Assembly: GCA_018266795.1 (NCBI GenBank) | Contig: JAFDZV010000051.1 | Location: forward strand, 1-42,488 | DNA from: Bacteroidota bacterium | GTDB lineage: Bacteria; Bacteroidota; Ignavibacteria; OLB7 | Direction: 5' to 3' | Length of the DNA stretch: 42,488 nt | Part shown: positions 16,701-24,433 of the stretch, one piece after another | Layout of the letters: every line of letters begins with the position of its first letter | Position numbering within the stretch: the first letter of the stretch is position 1 | Notes under the pieces: model-generated | What the model was told of the DNA's origin: nothing | The model's database searches: none | What the model saw: the letters and a program-made list of their open reading frames with translations, nothing else | Program-made: the position numbers and the translations under genes

Positions 16701-18198
16701 AGACATGGCCGGCGAACTTCGCGCCGTTCTTGCCCATCAGCCAGTGGTCCTCACCCGGCGATACCGCCATCGAGCCCCACACCAGGTCCGTGCCCGGAAT
16801 GCGGCGCGTGAACGGGAAGGTAGCCCCATTCTCACGAATGATGTTCTGAGCCGAAAGGGTGTCGGTGACCACGTTGATGTAGTGCGACATGTTCCCCGGG
16901 TTGGTCGGGGCATAGTACGGTGCGAATGACGGCCACTGCTCGCGCGGGGTCATTTCCGTCATGTACGGTGCCCATGCGGACCAGTCCGTGCAGGGAATGC
17001 CGCGGAAGCAGGGGGAGGAACCCTCGAACTTCACGATTGCCGATGAGTGCATCATCGCCATCGCCGGCTGCTCCATGTGAAAGGAAACCGCCTGAGGCTG
17101 GCCCAGTGCAATTTCCTGGAAGTCCGATGGCTTTACATTGACCTTGACCTGGGTTGTACCACCCGGTGAGTAGTAGTAGCCCTTGATCGCCTTGCCGCTC
17201 GCATTGTACACGCGAACAAACTCACGCAGGCGCTCTGCATCCGAACCGATACCCGGTCGATGGTTATCCCACGTCGGCATGAATTCGAACTCCTTGCCGA
17301 ACTGCTCTGCCGGAGGAAGCCATTCTATGATCGAGTTCTTGTAGGCGTTGTTCTTGAGGCCCACGTTGTCGTACACCACCTGCACGCGCGTGTTGCCGCT
17401 GATGACGCCAACGGGCTTGTCGGCGAGGATCAGGGTACCACCGATATCGTCCTGCTTGTCGGCCTCGGAGCTGGTATCCACCTTGGTCTGTACCTGGTAG
17501 GCCTCGCCCTCGTTGAGGGTGACGGTGGAGGGGGTACCTCCCTCGAAGCCGCGGAGAATTCCGTTACCAGGAATGAAGCTTACATGCGTGTTGTCGTAAG
17601 CGGCGATCACCAGAGCCTCGCCGGCGCCCGGCTTCGGCGTGCTGGGAACTTCCGTCTCACCGGCGATACCGATCTCGTTCACGATTTCGCCCGGGATACC
17701 GGCCACAACGTAGTTGGTGCCCCATTCTTCCACCGGGATCGGCGTCCAGGCCTCAACGGCCTGAATGTGGGCGAAGTAGCAGTAGAGGATAATCGGATAG
17801 TCGGATTCCACCTTGAAGGTGTTGCGCGACACCGAATTACTGACATCCACAACGGCACCGGCGGCCAGGGAGTAGGTTTTGAACTTGCCGGCTTCCAGAT
17901 TGAGAACCGCGCTAGCACCGCCGTTGCCCGTGATCTTGACCTTGTTCTTGACGGCCGAGAAGATCCAGAGCGACGCCTCGGGGCGAACGCGATTGTTTGG
18001 ATACCGGCTGTCGAGCTGGTTGGTCGTCGTGTCGGGATAGGCGATCAGATAGTAGGTTCCCGCAGCATTGTCATCGAGCTGCGGATCGCTTCCCTGTGCG
18101 TGTGCCCCGGTTGGGAGCAGCAGCGCGCAGACAAGGGTGAAGAGGGAGACTGCCACCAGTCCTATGCCTCTCCAAGCGTACGCAGATGCCCTTTGCAT
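13750..18198 (-). CDS. Giant T9SS surface protein: IgGFc-binding-like N-terminus, choice-of-anchor-D-type repeats
   Basis: 1482 residues from the ATG at 18198, with GAGG nine bases before it. An upstream ATG at 18246 would add 16 residues ahead of the signal peptide. Cleavage is likely after Ala-His-Ala. Up to about residue 550 the sequence resembles the IgGFc-binding N-terminal domain (Tyr-Tyr-Leu-Ile-Ala-Tyr-Pro, Asp-Tyr-Pro-Ile-Ile-Leu-Tyr, Asp-Lys-Pro-Val-Gly-Val-Ile-Ser-Gly). Residues 650-1290 repeat a beta-sandwich unit with Leu-(Asp/Asn)-Phe-Gly and Thr-Ile-Thr-Asn motifs, of the choice-of-anchor-D/HYDIN type. The sorting domain begins Asn-Lys-Pro-Asn-Pro-Phe-Asn-Pro-Ser and ends Gly-Leu-Tyr-Tyr-Tyr-Arg-Leu. 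It is probably an adhesin or structural surface protein, and no catalytic motif is visible. Confidence 0.9.
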   Translation of the reverse strand: MQRASAYAWRGIGLVAVSLFTLVCALLLPTGAHAQGSDPQLDDNAAGTYYLIAYPDTTTNQLDSRYPNNRVRPEASLWIFSAVKNKVKITGNGGASAVLNLEAGKFKTYSLAAGAVVDVSNSVSRNTFKVESDYPIILYCYFAHIQAVEAWTPIPVEEWGTNYVVAGIPGEIVNEIGIAGETEVPSTPKPGAGEALVIAAYDNTHVSFIPGNGILRGFEGGTPSTVTLNEGEAYQVQTKVDTSSEADKQDDIGGTLILADKPVGVISGNTRVQVVYDNVGLKNNAYKNSIIEWLPPAEQFGKEFEFMPTWDNHRPGIGSDAERLREFVRVYNASGKAIKGYYYSPGGTTQVKVNVKPSDFQEIALGQPQAVSFHMEQPAMAMMHSSAIVKFEGSSPCFRGIPCTDWSAWAPYMTEMTPREQWPSFAPYYAPTNPGNMSHYINVVTDTLSAQNIIRENGATFPFTRRIPGTDLVWGSMAVSPGEDHWLMGKNGAKFAGHVYGLMQGAEAYRPGLIKKKDDGGSVILGGGSKDPIIQHPCEYEEYNAVSYGYPLAPTRRVLLPPDTLKIDTTMDCFKLTIKIAAINQNPVGLRSITLDPSTVKNAKLNPVDPVRLSDILGRSACTIEVEAIDPLQDADAVVIIKDRTGKIWRVVFHYEAEHLTVNPSGLLDFGTVNLGGTLSKTITITNPLTRDIQVKDIRLALGLRQYKILSTTPGPVPGVLKPGDTWTITVQVSPDEDNQEYDDTVKCILGCVTVPVPLKTQTSKPCIYVGDLNFGQFIVNNTPASTLPLKITNNGSGPLVFKDPVVTFADTHFSVAQTEKDKLKASPLLPNQSITISVTFTPGIDVAQYRTVATFYTNASCDRDTSVWTANVVKPGVLMPDHSWIEWVTTLNSCTKNSVASYQFDIPVTNAGNVDATVKSIQLLDDPGSTDATDKYFTLETADQTVMVRPGDLILQGGTVQKVQRVYFSPKDERNYSCRMLLTTETGDSIYSQLNGTGIESHGKITGWNFDTTLYKGPYPATPSQRTTIMLHALPTRPLTVNDVQITGVDAGNYWIDRSIAPVSGMPGTPVTVQPGDSIPVTVEYRPVQAGSRKADLVFIGDQSRCDGKDTVGPLAAYSFTRGVMVTDLNFGNVLSSCQHPDSSVTITNTGTEAVVVVSATLDDTDKSGFFSADFSNVLDTLYPGQTKTVKVNFSPRRVGTFHAQIVYEVVSAKDGQPVPSVPSQLVGTGYIVTVHAKVQDTPALHGAPGSFLDAPIILQDPLDDAGITSFIIGVYYNNKIEKLTNGTNDPRDLASMLNGTIVSGWTITIIESDFAEGYYIAALTAPPGRHLTGTGKLLNPNFQLFLGTDRQSKITFYVLPPSTQQCARILPTPGLITVDSVCGLNLRLIESTGFGYSLNQNKPNPFNPSTDITFSLGLDGPTKLTVYDASGKKVATLVDGMMQPGLYQVTWDATGFPSGLYYYRLESGDWTHTSTMIMRK

Positions 18199-18314
18199 AG
18201 AGACAACCTCGTGTTGGGTTAGGAGTAGAGAGTTTATATACAACATGTTTTTGGTACGATGCCGGAGAAATGTACCCTTGCAGGATCCAGCTGCCGGAAC
18301 GCAAGGACTCCATT

Positions 18315-18342
18315 TCTATAGAAACAAGTGAAGCGCCGTCAA
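18315..18342 (-). promoter_or_regulatory. Candidate promoter of the giant T9SS gene
   Basis: On the minus strand TTGACG (18342-18337) is followed after 16 bases by TATAGA (18320-18315). Transcription would begin near 18308, leaving a leader of about 110 bases before the ATG at 18198. Both hexamers are close to the sigma-70 consensus. Confidence 0.5.
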
Positions 18343-18357
18343 GTTCCACTTTGAGGT

Positions 18358-18377
18358 AAAAAATCTTCAGATTTTTT
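18358..18377 (-). terminator. AT-rich palindrome after the di-haem oxidoreductase gene
   Basis: AAAAAATCT-tc-AGATTTTTT is a perfect palindrome 14 bases past the stop codon. On the minus strand it gives a short stem ending in six Ts. It is weak by GC content but well placed to end the iron-operon transcript before the next promoter. Confidence 0.5.
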
Positions 18378-18391
18378 GCCTAGTCGCATCT

Positions 18392-19768
18392 TTAGAGCGA
18401 TTCGAGAAACTTGATGAGAGCGTCACGCTTGCTCTTGTCGAGCTGCCGTACGTATTCGCGCGACTGCTGCGCCTCACCTCCGTGCCACATGATCGCTTCG
18501 ATCAGGTTGCGCGCACGGCCGTCGTGCAGGAAGTTGGTGTGGCCGCTGGCAAGCGCGGTCAGTCCGATGCCCCACAGCGGAGCCGTACGCCACTCGCTTC
18601 CGGAAGCATAGAAGTCCGGGCGGCCGTCGGCAAGATCCTGGCCCATGTCGTGGATGAGCAGGTCCGTGTAGGGATGGATCAACTGGTTGGAGAGTTCTGC
18701 GATCGGGTGCGTGCCGGTCCGCATCGACGGGATGTGGCAGGAGGCACACTTGGCATCCTTGAACACCTGCTCACCCTGAAGCACCGTGGGATCGTTCACA
18801 TTACGGCGGGCCGGAACCCCGAGGGTCTGGCAGTAGAATGCCGCCGCGTTGAGCGTAACCGAATCCACCTCCAACGTGCCCGAGCTCTTCGCCGCCTGCG
18901 GCTGCCCATAGCATGATTCCTCGGGGAAGAGGTAGCTGGTGATTCCCATGTCCTGGTTGTAGGCGCCGGCGGACTGCTGCAGCAGCGAAGGCGTGTTGGC
19001 CTTGTGGCCGAACCTGCCCAGCGATCTGCCCCCCTTGATGACATCGGTCACGTAGTTGGGGCGCCCGGAGATTCCGTCGCCGTTGGCATCGTTCTCGTCG
19101 GCGAAGCTCAGAATGGTTGATTCCGGCACAGCTTCAAGCAGGCCAAGACCGAAAACAACCGGCGCGACGCGCGGAGAGAGCATGACGTTCGGGGGGAGAG
19201 GTATGTACGTGTTCGTGATAACGTACGTCGGCACGCGCAGGCTGTAGGTAGTGCCGTCGGCAAACTGCCCGGGACGCTCTGCGTAGCTGATCTGCACATT
19301 CCCTTCCGGAGCAACGCCTGCAATGGAGCGCTGCTGAAGCTGGCCGCCGAAACCCGGAACCGGGTTGGGGGCACTGTTCGGCTCGCTGCTCGGAATGCTG
19401 AGCCGGAACAACATCGAGGCGAGCTGTTCGCCCGGTTCCGGAGGGGTACCACGCCCATCGGCTACATGGCAGCCACGGCAGCTCGTGTTGTTGTACACGG
19501 GTCCCAATCCTCCCTGAACCGGTCCGCCCGAGACGAAGAATGCCTCGAATGCCGCATCGCCATCCTTGTGAAAGGTGAGATGGTCGGCGGTAAGGTTCGG
19601 GGCGGGCTGAGAAAACGCGTCGCTCGAGGCGTCCATGATGGTTGTAGAGCCGCCGGAGAGACGCAGATCATCAGGCGTCGATGGTTCGGATGTACTGGTG
19701 CAGGCACCGAGTGCAATGGCGAGAATCGGAATCAGCCCGAACGATAATCCAGTAGCGTTGCGTGTCAT
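18392..19768 (-). CDS. Di-haem oxidoreductase family lipoprotein (DHOR, DUF1111)
   Basis: 458 residues. The lipoprotein signal ends Ala-Leu-Gly-Ala-Cys (Cys23). Two c-type haem sites are visible: Cys-Arg-Gly-Cys-His (97-101) and Cys-Ala-Ser-Cys-His (341-345). Residues 224-238 form the calcium-like loop Asp-Glu-Asn-Asp-Ala-Asn-Gly-Asp-Gly, and Gly-Leu-Gly-Leu-Leu-Glu-Ala-Val-Pro is typical of the family. It probably carries electrons at the outer membrane or in the periplasm. Such proteins are often encoded beside imelysins, as here (imelysin upstream, 117 bases apart, same strand). That pairing is thought to serve iron acquisition, perhaps by changing the redox state of bound iron. Confidence 0.92.
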   Translation of the reverse strand: MTRNATGLSFGLIPILAIALGACTSTSEPSTPDDLRLSGGSTTIMDASSDAFSQPAPNLTADHLTFHKDGDAAFEAFFVSGGPVQGGLGPVYNNTSCRGCHVADGRGTPPEPGEQLASMLFRLSIPSSEPNSAPNPVPGFGGQLQQRSIAGVAPEGNVQISYAERPGQFADGTTYSLRVPTYVITNTYIPLPPNVMLSPRVAPVVFGLGLLEAVPESTILSFADENDANGDGISGRPNYVTDVIKGGRSLGRFGHKANTPSLLQQSAGAYNQDMGITSYLFPEESCYGQPQAAKSSGTLEVDSVTLNAAAFYCQTLGVPARRNVNDPTVLQGEQVFKDAKCASCHIPSMRTGTHPIAELSNQLIHPYTDLLIHDMGQDLADGRPDFYASGSEWRTAPLWGIGLTALASGHTNFLHDGRARNLIEAIMWHGGEAQQSREYVRQLDKSKRDALIKFLESL

Positions 19769-19838
19769 CGTAATGCTGTCTCATGAATAGGTTGCTACTT
19801 CACTTTCGGCGTGCGAATGTTCTGCCGGGAAACGATTC

Positions 19839-19866
19839 GGGAGCCTGTTCGAGAAAACAGGCTCCC
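19839..19866 (-). terminator. Hairpin between the imelysin and oxidoreductase genes
   Basis: GGGAGCCTGTT (19839-19849) pairs perfectly with AACAGGCTCCC (19856-19866) around a six-base loop, 19 bases past the imelysin stop. On the minus strand no U-run follows. It may therefore be a partial terminator or an mRNA-stabilising stem that makes the imelysin more abundant than the oxidoreductase. Confidence 0.55.
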
Positions 19867-19885
19867 CTTCTTCTGCCCCTACAGG

Positions 19886-20995
19886 TTACTGCTTCGGGAT
19901 GCCCAGGGCCTCGATAACGTTCGTGCCAACCAGGCGATTGACCTCCGAAACCGAGAAGCGAGCCGTCTGGATGCTGTTGCGGCTGTTGGTAACGGCATCG
20001 CCGAAGGTCGGGTTGATGTTCTGAATCTTCGTCAACGCATCGGTCAGCTGAGCCGTGACGGAGCTGTCCAACGGTATATCCTTGGCATGCACGAGCGTCG
20101 TGAAGCCCTTTCCGGAGAAGGTGCTGTAGGTGCCGAGGTACATGCTCTGAACGCCCAGGACGTTGTCGATGAAGTCCGCCTTGGAGTTGCTGCTGAACCG
20201 GGCCTCCTCGAAGTCCAGATTTTGATTGGTGAACGGGATGCCCATCTTCGAATTGTTGAGCTCGTCCATCAATCGGGCCATGCCGCGAAGCGCATCACCA
20301 ACGGCGGCCACCTGTGTGGAGTAGCTGCTTCCTTCCTTGCCGGCCATGTAGAACTTGTAGCCGAAGTCGCTTCCACCCTCGGAGGCAGGGACCCATGCCT
20401 TCAGGAGGGTCTCGGTGGCGCCCTTGAAGCTCAGCATGCAGCCGACCATGTAATCCAGCTCTCGCGGTGTGATTGCCGACGCAGTCTTGTTGCCATCGTT
20501 GCCCCAGAGCAGGAACTCGACGGCATGCGCGCCCTTCACCGTCCCTTCGGAGTTGTCGAAGAAAGCCTTGTCCAACACCTCATTGGAATCCAGAGTGCTC
20601 TGGAGCTTGTTCTCATCAAGCGGCCAGCTGTCAACTGCGGGGTCGATCCCCATGCTGCTGGCCGGGCCGAAGATGTATGCCTCGCCGATCTCCCACGGAT
20701 GACGCGCGCGCTTCCAAGCATCGCGGGCAGCCTGAAGGTTCTGCTCGTTCGGCTGATCCTTCAACGTGTTGATCGCCGTCTGGAGCTCCCCAACCCGGGT
20801 ATCGAAGTCCCGGAAGGTTGGAATGATGACGTTGTTCGTCAGATCCTTCAGTACATCCGACGTTGTCTGATCCCACGTCGAGGTGGGCGGGGGAGTAACA
20901 ACGTTGTTGTCGCTCTTTTTGCAGCCGGTTGTCAGAAGCGAGAGACCCAGCAATCCGGAGATCGCCAACGTGAGATGGTGCTTGCGTAGCTTCAT
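19886..20995 (-). CDS. Imelysin family lipoprotein (peptidase M75-like)
   Basis: 369 residues. The signal ends Leu-Leu-Thr-Thr-Gly-Cys-Lys-Lys, placing the lipidated cysteine at 25. The helical imelysin domain fills the rest. The family signature Gly-x-His-x-x-Glu is present as Gly-Ala-His-Ala-Val-Glu-Phe-Leu-Leu-Trp-Gly, after Phe-Asp-Asn-Ser-Glu-Gly-Thr-Val-Lys. Imelysins such as IrpA are needed for iron uptake in some bacteria. The His-Glu pair is the proposed metal site, and peptidase activity is doubtful for the family. The downstream di-haem oxidoreductase supports a shared role in iron handling at the outer membrane. I found no Fur-box-like sequence upstream. Confidence 0.93.
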   Translation of the reverse strand: MKLRKHHLTLAISGLLGLSLLTTGCKKSDNNVVTPPPTSTWDQTTSDVLKDLTNNVIIPTFRDFDTRVGELQTAINTLKDQPNEQNLQAARDAWKRARHPWEIGEAYIFGPASSMGIDPAVDSWPLDENKLQSTLDSNEVLDKAFFDNSEGTVKGAHAVEFLLWGNDGNKTASAITPRELDYMVGCMLSFKGATETLLKAWVPASEGGSDFGYKFYMAGKEGSSYSTQVAAVGDALRGMARLMDELNNSKMGIPFTNQNLDFEEARFSSNSKADFIDNVLGVQSMYLGTYSTFSGKGFTTLVHAKDIPLDSSVTAQLTDALTKIQNINPTFGDAVTNSRNSIQTARFSVSEVNRLVGTNVIEALGIPKQ

Positions 20996-21169
20996 GATGC
21001 GTAACGTGCTTGTATGAAGGTTGGGTTAGCCGTAATTCCTGCTTCGAATCCGAGTATGCGTGTCAACTGTCTCGTGGGCCATTCCTGAGAGTCGAGATAC
21101 GTCCCGATAACACAAAGACTGTTACAGGGGCTATAGCGTGACTAGAAGGAAGACCCTATAGGAGCCGAT
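20996..21169. other. Region upstream of imelysin, possible + strand small RNA
   Basis: No gene is seen. On the minus strand TTGACA (21066-21061) could be a -35 box for the imelysin operon, but I find no good -10 at the right distance. On the plus strand this stretch leads into a classical terminator (21170-21196), so a short RNA could be made here. TTGTAT (21010-21015) and TAATTC (21033-21038), 17 bases apart, are a weak promoter candidate. CTATAG occurs twice near 21131 and 21156. Confidence 0.3.
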
Positions 21170-21196
21170 ATGTCGCGGGCAACGCGACATTTTTTT
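21170..21196 (+). terminator. Orphan intrinsic terminator on the plus strand
   Basis: ATGTCGCG (21170-21177) pairs with CGCGACAT (21183-21190) around GGCAA, followed by a run of seven Ts (21190-21196). The orientation is plus, yet all recognised genes from 8649 to 28336 are on the minus strand. It implies an unannotated plus-strand transcript or a brake on antisense transcription. Confidence 0.7.
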
Positions 21197-21626
21197 CGCA
21201 CAAATCAGCGTCAGGGTTGCCGAGGGAATCGCCGCTGCATCGAGTGCCTGGCGCACGGACGATACCCGGCTGTTATGAAGTGACGCCCGCGTCATGCGGC
21301 GATTGTGATGCCGTATGGGGGCGCTGACATCGGCGAGTGGAGCGGCCGGGCCTGAAGGGAGCCGCGTCGAAAGGGGTGAGGGCCGATTGCAGGAACCGGT
21401 CTGCCTGCATGAAGAACGGACAAACCGCGCATCCTGGGTCGAAATGCAAGGATATGAGGTCCGTCACGAACTCAATGATACAAAAAACGCCATGATCCGA
21501 GGTCAGTTTTTTTCCTGGTTTACCCCGATCCTTTTACGACAACCAGATCGTGCCCGCATGACCCGCAAGCACATGTTCTGCAACAGGAACGCCGATATCG
21601 AATCAAGAGCTACATGATATGGTGGT
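21197..21626. other. Gene-free stretch downstream of rlpA
   Basis: About 430 bases without a convincing gene. A plus-strand frame ending at 21617 could give a peptide of roughly 57 residues, but it has no ribosome binding site and no recognisable sequence. Poly-T at 21506-21512 and poly-A at 21482-21487 make the centre AT-rich compared with the flanks. No inverted repeat strong enough to call was found behind the rlpA stop. Confidence 0.35.
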
Positions 21627-22040
21627 TCAACTGCCGGGATCGCCCCAGGCAAGCACCTCTATGCGCACCCTCGCCACACCATCCCGCGTCAGCCCGATCT
21701 CCTCGGCGGCGCGCCGGGAGAGATCCAGCACCCGCGTCTCCTTGAACGGGCCGCGATCGTTTACCCGCACTTCGGTGCTTTGGCCGCTTTTGAGGTTGGT
21801 AACCCGCAGGATGGTACCGAACGGGTATGTACGATGGGCCGCCGTACGTTCAGTCTGCGAGAATGTCTCACCGCTTGCCGTACGCCGTCCCTCGAATGCG
21901 TCCGCATAGTAGGAGGCGTCCCCCTCCTGGACAAGCAGCATCCCGGGCCGCGAGGCAACAGCGGCCCGGCTTGCCGGCAGGCATCCCAGGAACAGAATCG
22001 ATAGGGTGACGGCAAGTGTTCTCAGGGCGAGTCTGCTCAC
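21627..22040 (-). CDS. rlpA: RlpA-like septal ring lytic transglycosylase
   Basis: 137 residues. It starts at GTG 22040, with GAGG seven bases upstream. The signal peptide has the core Leu-Ala-Val-Thr-Leu-Ser-Ile-Leu-Phe-Leu. Most of the rest is the double-psi beta-barrel: Gly-Asp-Ala-Ser-Tyr-Tyr-Ala, Arg-Arg-Thr-Ala-Ser-Gly-Glu, Ala-Ala-His-Arg-Thr-Tyr-Pro-Phe-Gly-Thr, and Val-Asn-Asp-Arg-Gly-Pro-Phe with its catalytic-type Asp. RlpA cleaves peptidoglycan glycan strands lacking peptides, at the septum in species studied. There is no SPOR domain, so this is the short form and septal targeting is not shown. A Cys at position 20 could make it a lipoprotein, although the lipobox is imperfect. 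Confidence 0.9.
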   Translation of the reverse strand: MSRLALRTLAVTLSILFLGCLPASRAAVASRPGMLLVQEGDASYYADAFEGRRTASGETFSQTERTAAHRTYPFGTILRVTNLKSGQSTEVRVNDRGPFKETRVLDLSRRAAEEIGLTRDGVARVRIEVLAWGDPGS

Positions 22041-22127
22041 GAATCAACCTCGTCGCCAGTGTGCGGAAACGTTCTGTTGTGCATGCGGGCCGGTGCCGGC
22101 CTGTCGGGTGCACCGAAGAAAAACCCC

Positions 22128-23213
22128 TCAGAGCAACCCGTTGATCTTCTTCCTTCGAAGATAGTCCACGACAGCCTGAACCCGCTGCGACTGGCCACGT
22201 TTGCAGATCAGCAACGCATCCGGAGTATCAACGATGATCAGATCCTCAACACCAACCGTCGCAACCATCTTGCCGGCTGTCCTGACAAATGTCCGATGCG
22301 TATCGATAGTGACCACATCGCCAACGATGGAGTTCGCATTGTCGTCCTTTCGGGAGAGGCGATAGGTCTCGTCCCAGCTTCCAACATCGCTCCAGCCGAA
22401 TTCGCACTGCGTCACATATACGTTGTCCGCCTTCTCCATCACACCGTAGTCGATCGATATCGGATGAATCTGGCTGTAGATGCTTTCCAGCCGATCCTGG
22501 TAATCATCGGTTTCCCGGGCGGCATGGATGGCCTCGATCTGTTCGTAGAGATCGGGGAGATAGCGTTCGACGGCCCGCTCGATCGTATCCACGCGCCATA
22601 CGAACATTCCGCTGTTCCAGAGGAAGTCGCCGCTGGCCAGGAAACGTTCGGCCGTGGGCAGATCCGGCTTCTCCGCGAACGTCAACACGGGGCGCAGCCC
22701 ATCGGCATGGAACCGATTCTCCTGGCCCGGCTTTTCGCCGTGCTGGATGTAGCCGAATCCGGTCTCGGGCCGTGTGGGCATGATTCCCATCGTCACCAGG
22801 CATCGCATTTCATACGCGGCATCGCAGGCCAGGCGCAGCTTGAGCTGGAACTCGCCAACGTTCTGGATGAAATGATCGGCAGGCAGAACAACCATGATTC
22901 CTTCAGGGTCCAGATCGCGCAGCCGCGATGCCGCCAGCGCAATGCAGGGGGCCGTGTTGCGACCGAACGGCTCCGCAATCAGATTCCCCACGGGGATCTG
23001 AGGCGCCTGCTCCCGGAAGCCCTCGATCTGGGCCTTGTTGGTAACGATGAAGATGTTCTCGTACGGAATCATCGGCTGCAGGCGCGAGATCGTATTCTGG
23101 ATCATCGTCCCTTCGCCGAGGATGTGCAGAAGCTGCTTCGGCGATTTCTCTCGGCTCTTCGGCCAGAGCCGGGAGCCGACACCGCCCGCCATGATGACGG
23201 CGTAAATATTCAT
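22128..23213 (-). CDS. manC: Mannose-1-phosphate guanylyltransferase
   Basis: 361 residues, the length of the single-function enzymes. The nucleotide-binding signature Met-Ala-Gly-Gly-Val-Gly-Ser-Arg-Leu-Trp-Pro runs from 8 to 18, with Lys-Ser-Pro-Lys-Gln at 23-27. Also visible are Glu-Pro-Phe-Gly-Arg-Asn-Thr-Ala-Pro-Cys, Pro-Ala-Asp-His-Phe-Ile, Gly-Phe-Gly-Tyr-Ile, Phe-Ala-Glu-Lys-Pro-Asp and Trp-Asn-Ser-Gly-Met-Phe. It makes GDP-mannose from GTP and mannose-1-phosphate, supplying mannose or derived sugars for surface glycans. The C-terminal isomerase domain of long ManC/AlgA proteins is missing. It sits between alr (65 bases upstream) and rlpA (87 bases downstream) in an envelope-related run. 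No Shine-Dalgarno site is seen. Confidence 0.93.
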   Translation of the reverse strand: MNIYAVIMAGGVGSRLWPKSREKSPKQLLHILGEGTMIQNTISRLQPMIPYENIFIVTNKAQIEGFREQAPQIPVGNLIAEPFGRNTAPCIALAASRLRDLDPEGIMVVLPADHFIQNVGEFQLKLRLACDAAYEMRCLVTMGIMPTRPETGFGYIQHGEKPGQENRFHADGLRPVLTFAEKPDLPTAERFLASGDFLWNSGMFVWRVDTIERAVERYLPDLYEQIEAIHAARETDDYQDRLESIYSQIHPISIDYGVMEKADNVYVTQCEFGWSDVGSWDETYRLSRKDDNANSIVGDVVTIDTHRTFVRTAGKMVATVGVEDLIIVDTPDALLICKRGQSQRVQAVVDYLRRKKINGLL

Positions 23214-23278
23214 AGGAGTTGAGTAGTTCGTCAGTTTGATTGCGCACGCGTTCTGCGCCGTATCCTGCCCATGCAGCG

Positions 23279-24433
23279 TTACGTTCGTTCCCCATTCTGC
23301 GTCCCGTCGCCGGCTATCTGCCGGGCCTCGATGCGCGGCACGCGCCGCGAGATGCCCGTGCAGATCTCGTAAGGGATGGTGCCGGCGCGCGCGGCGATAT
23401 CCCAGGCGTTGATCTCATCACCGTCCGAGCTCCCGATCAGTATCACTTCATCCCCTGGTTGGGAGTCATCCACGGGGCCAAGGTCAAGCATAACTTCGTC
23501 CATGCAGATCGTACCAACCACCGGAACGCGGCGTCCGCGTACGATGGCGGCAAGGTTGTTCGTGAGGATGCGCATCACACCATCGGCATAGCCGATCGGA
23601 ACGGTTGCCACCAGCGTCTCGCATGGCGTGAAATATCGGCGTCCATAGCTGATGGAGGTGCCGGCCGGCATGCGCGTTATGTTGCCGATCACCGAACGGA
23701 GGGACATCACCGGCGCCAGCCCAGACGTACTCTGGAGCTCGGGCGTGGGATGATAGCCGTACAGGGCAAGCCCCGGCCGTACGAGTGTGTAGTGCGAGGC
23801 GGAAAAGTTAAGGAGGCCGCCGCTATTTGCGATATGAATGTCTCGGAATCGGAAGCCGGCATCGAGAGCCAGGCGCAGGGTGCGATCGAAGATCCCGATC
23901 TGTTCCATCGTGAACGGATTCTCCGGTTCGTCACTGGTCGCGAAATGGGATGCGATGCCGACGATCTCCAGGGAGTCGAACGTGGAGCAGAACTCGAGTA
24001 CGCTCAACGCGTCGGCCGGGCGAACACCGTTGCGTCCCATGCCGGTATCCACGAACAGGTGCACACGAACCCGGCGGCCGCAGACATCGGCCGCCGCAGC
24101 CATCCGGCGCGCCATCTCCGGCGTGGAGAGCACCGTCTCGATATCGTGCTCCGGAAACAGATGATACTCCCCTTCGAGCGGAGGAGGGAGCACCGCCACG
24201 GTGTCGGTGACACCGATTTCGCGCAGGCCGATCGCTTCCTGAATCGTTGCCACGCCGAACGTGTCGATGCCGCACTCCTGCAGCACCGGAATGCAGATCG
24301 CCGCGCCGTGACCGTAACAGTCGGCCTTGGCAATCCCCATGATTCTCGTGGTTGCCGGAATCCGGCTTCGCAGAATGCCGACGTTGTTCCGAAGCGCCTC
24401 GGTGTCGATAAGCGCACGCGTGGGACGAGTCAT
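23279..24433 (-). CDS. alr: Alanine racemase
   Basis: 384 residues. The PLP lysine is Lys36 in Ala-Lys-Ala-Asp-Cys-Tyr-Gly-His-Gly; the usual residue before Tyr is Ala, so Cys39 is a mild oddity. Val-Arg-Pro-Gly-Leu-Ala-Leu-Tyr-Gly holds the pyridine-contacting Arg. Ser-Ile-Ser-Tyr-Gly-Arg supplies the catalytic Tyr of the partner subunit, and Val-Gly-Thr-Ile-Cys-Met-Asp matches the family. It interconverts L- and D-alanine for peptidoglycan. Its ATG overlaps the stop of the upstream DUF971 gene as ATGA, implying translational coupling. Confidence 0.95.
   Translation of the reverse strand: MTRPTRALIDTEALRNNVGILRSRIPATTRIMGIAKADCYGHGAAICIPVLQECGIDTFGVATIQEAIGLREIGVTDTVAVLPPPLEGEYHLFPEHDIETVLSTPEMARRMAAAADVCGRRVRVHLFVDTGMGRNGVRPADALSVLEFCSTFDSLEIVGIASHFATSDEPENPFTMEQIGIFDRTLRLALDAGFRFRDIHIANSGGLLNFSASHYTLVRPGLALYGYHPTPELQSTSGLAPVMSLRSVIGNITRMPAGTSISYGRRYFTPCETLVATVPIGYADGVMRILTNNLAAIVRGRRVPVVGTICMDEVMLDLGPVDDSQPGDEVILIGSSDGDEINAWDIAARAGTIPYEICTGISRRVPRIEARQIAGDGTQNGERT

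Noticed and set aside
14776-16929. 717-codon open frame on the plus strand
   Set aside because: It is antisense to the 1482-residue T9SS gene, which has a signal peptide, repeats and a sorting domain; the antisense product has none.
21041-21058. TTCGAAT as a tRNA T-loop
   Set aside because: The flanking five bases on each side do not pair and no acceptor or anticodon arm is found.
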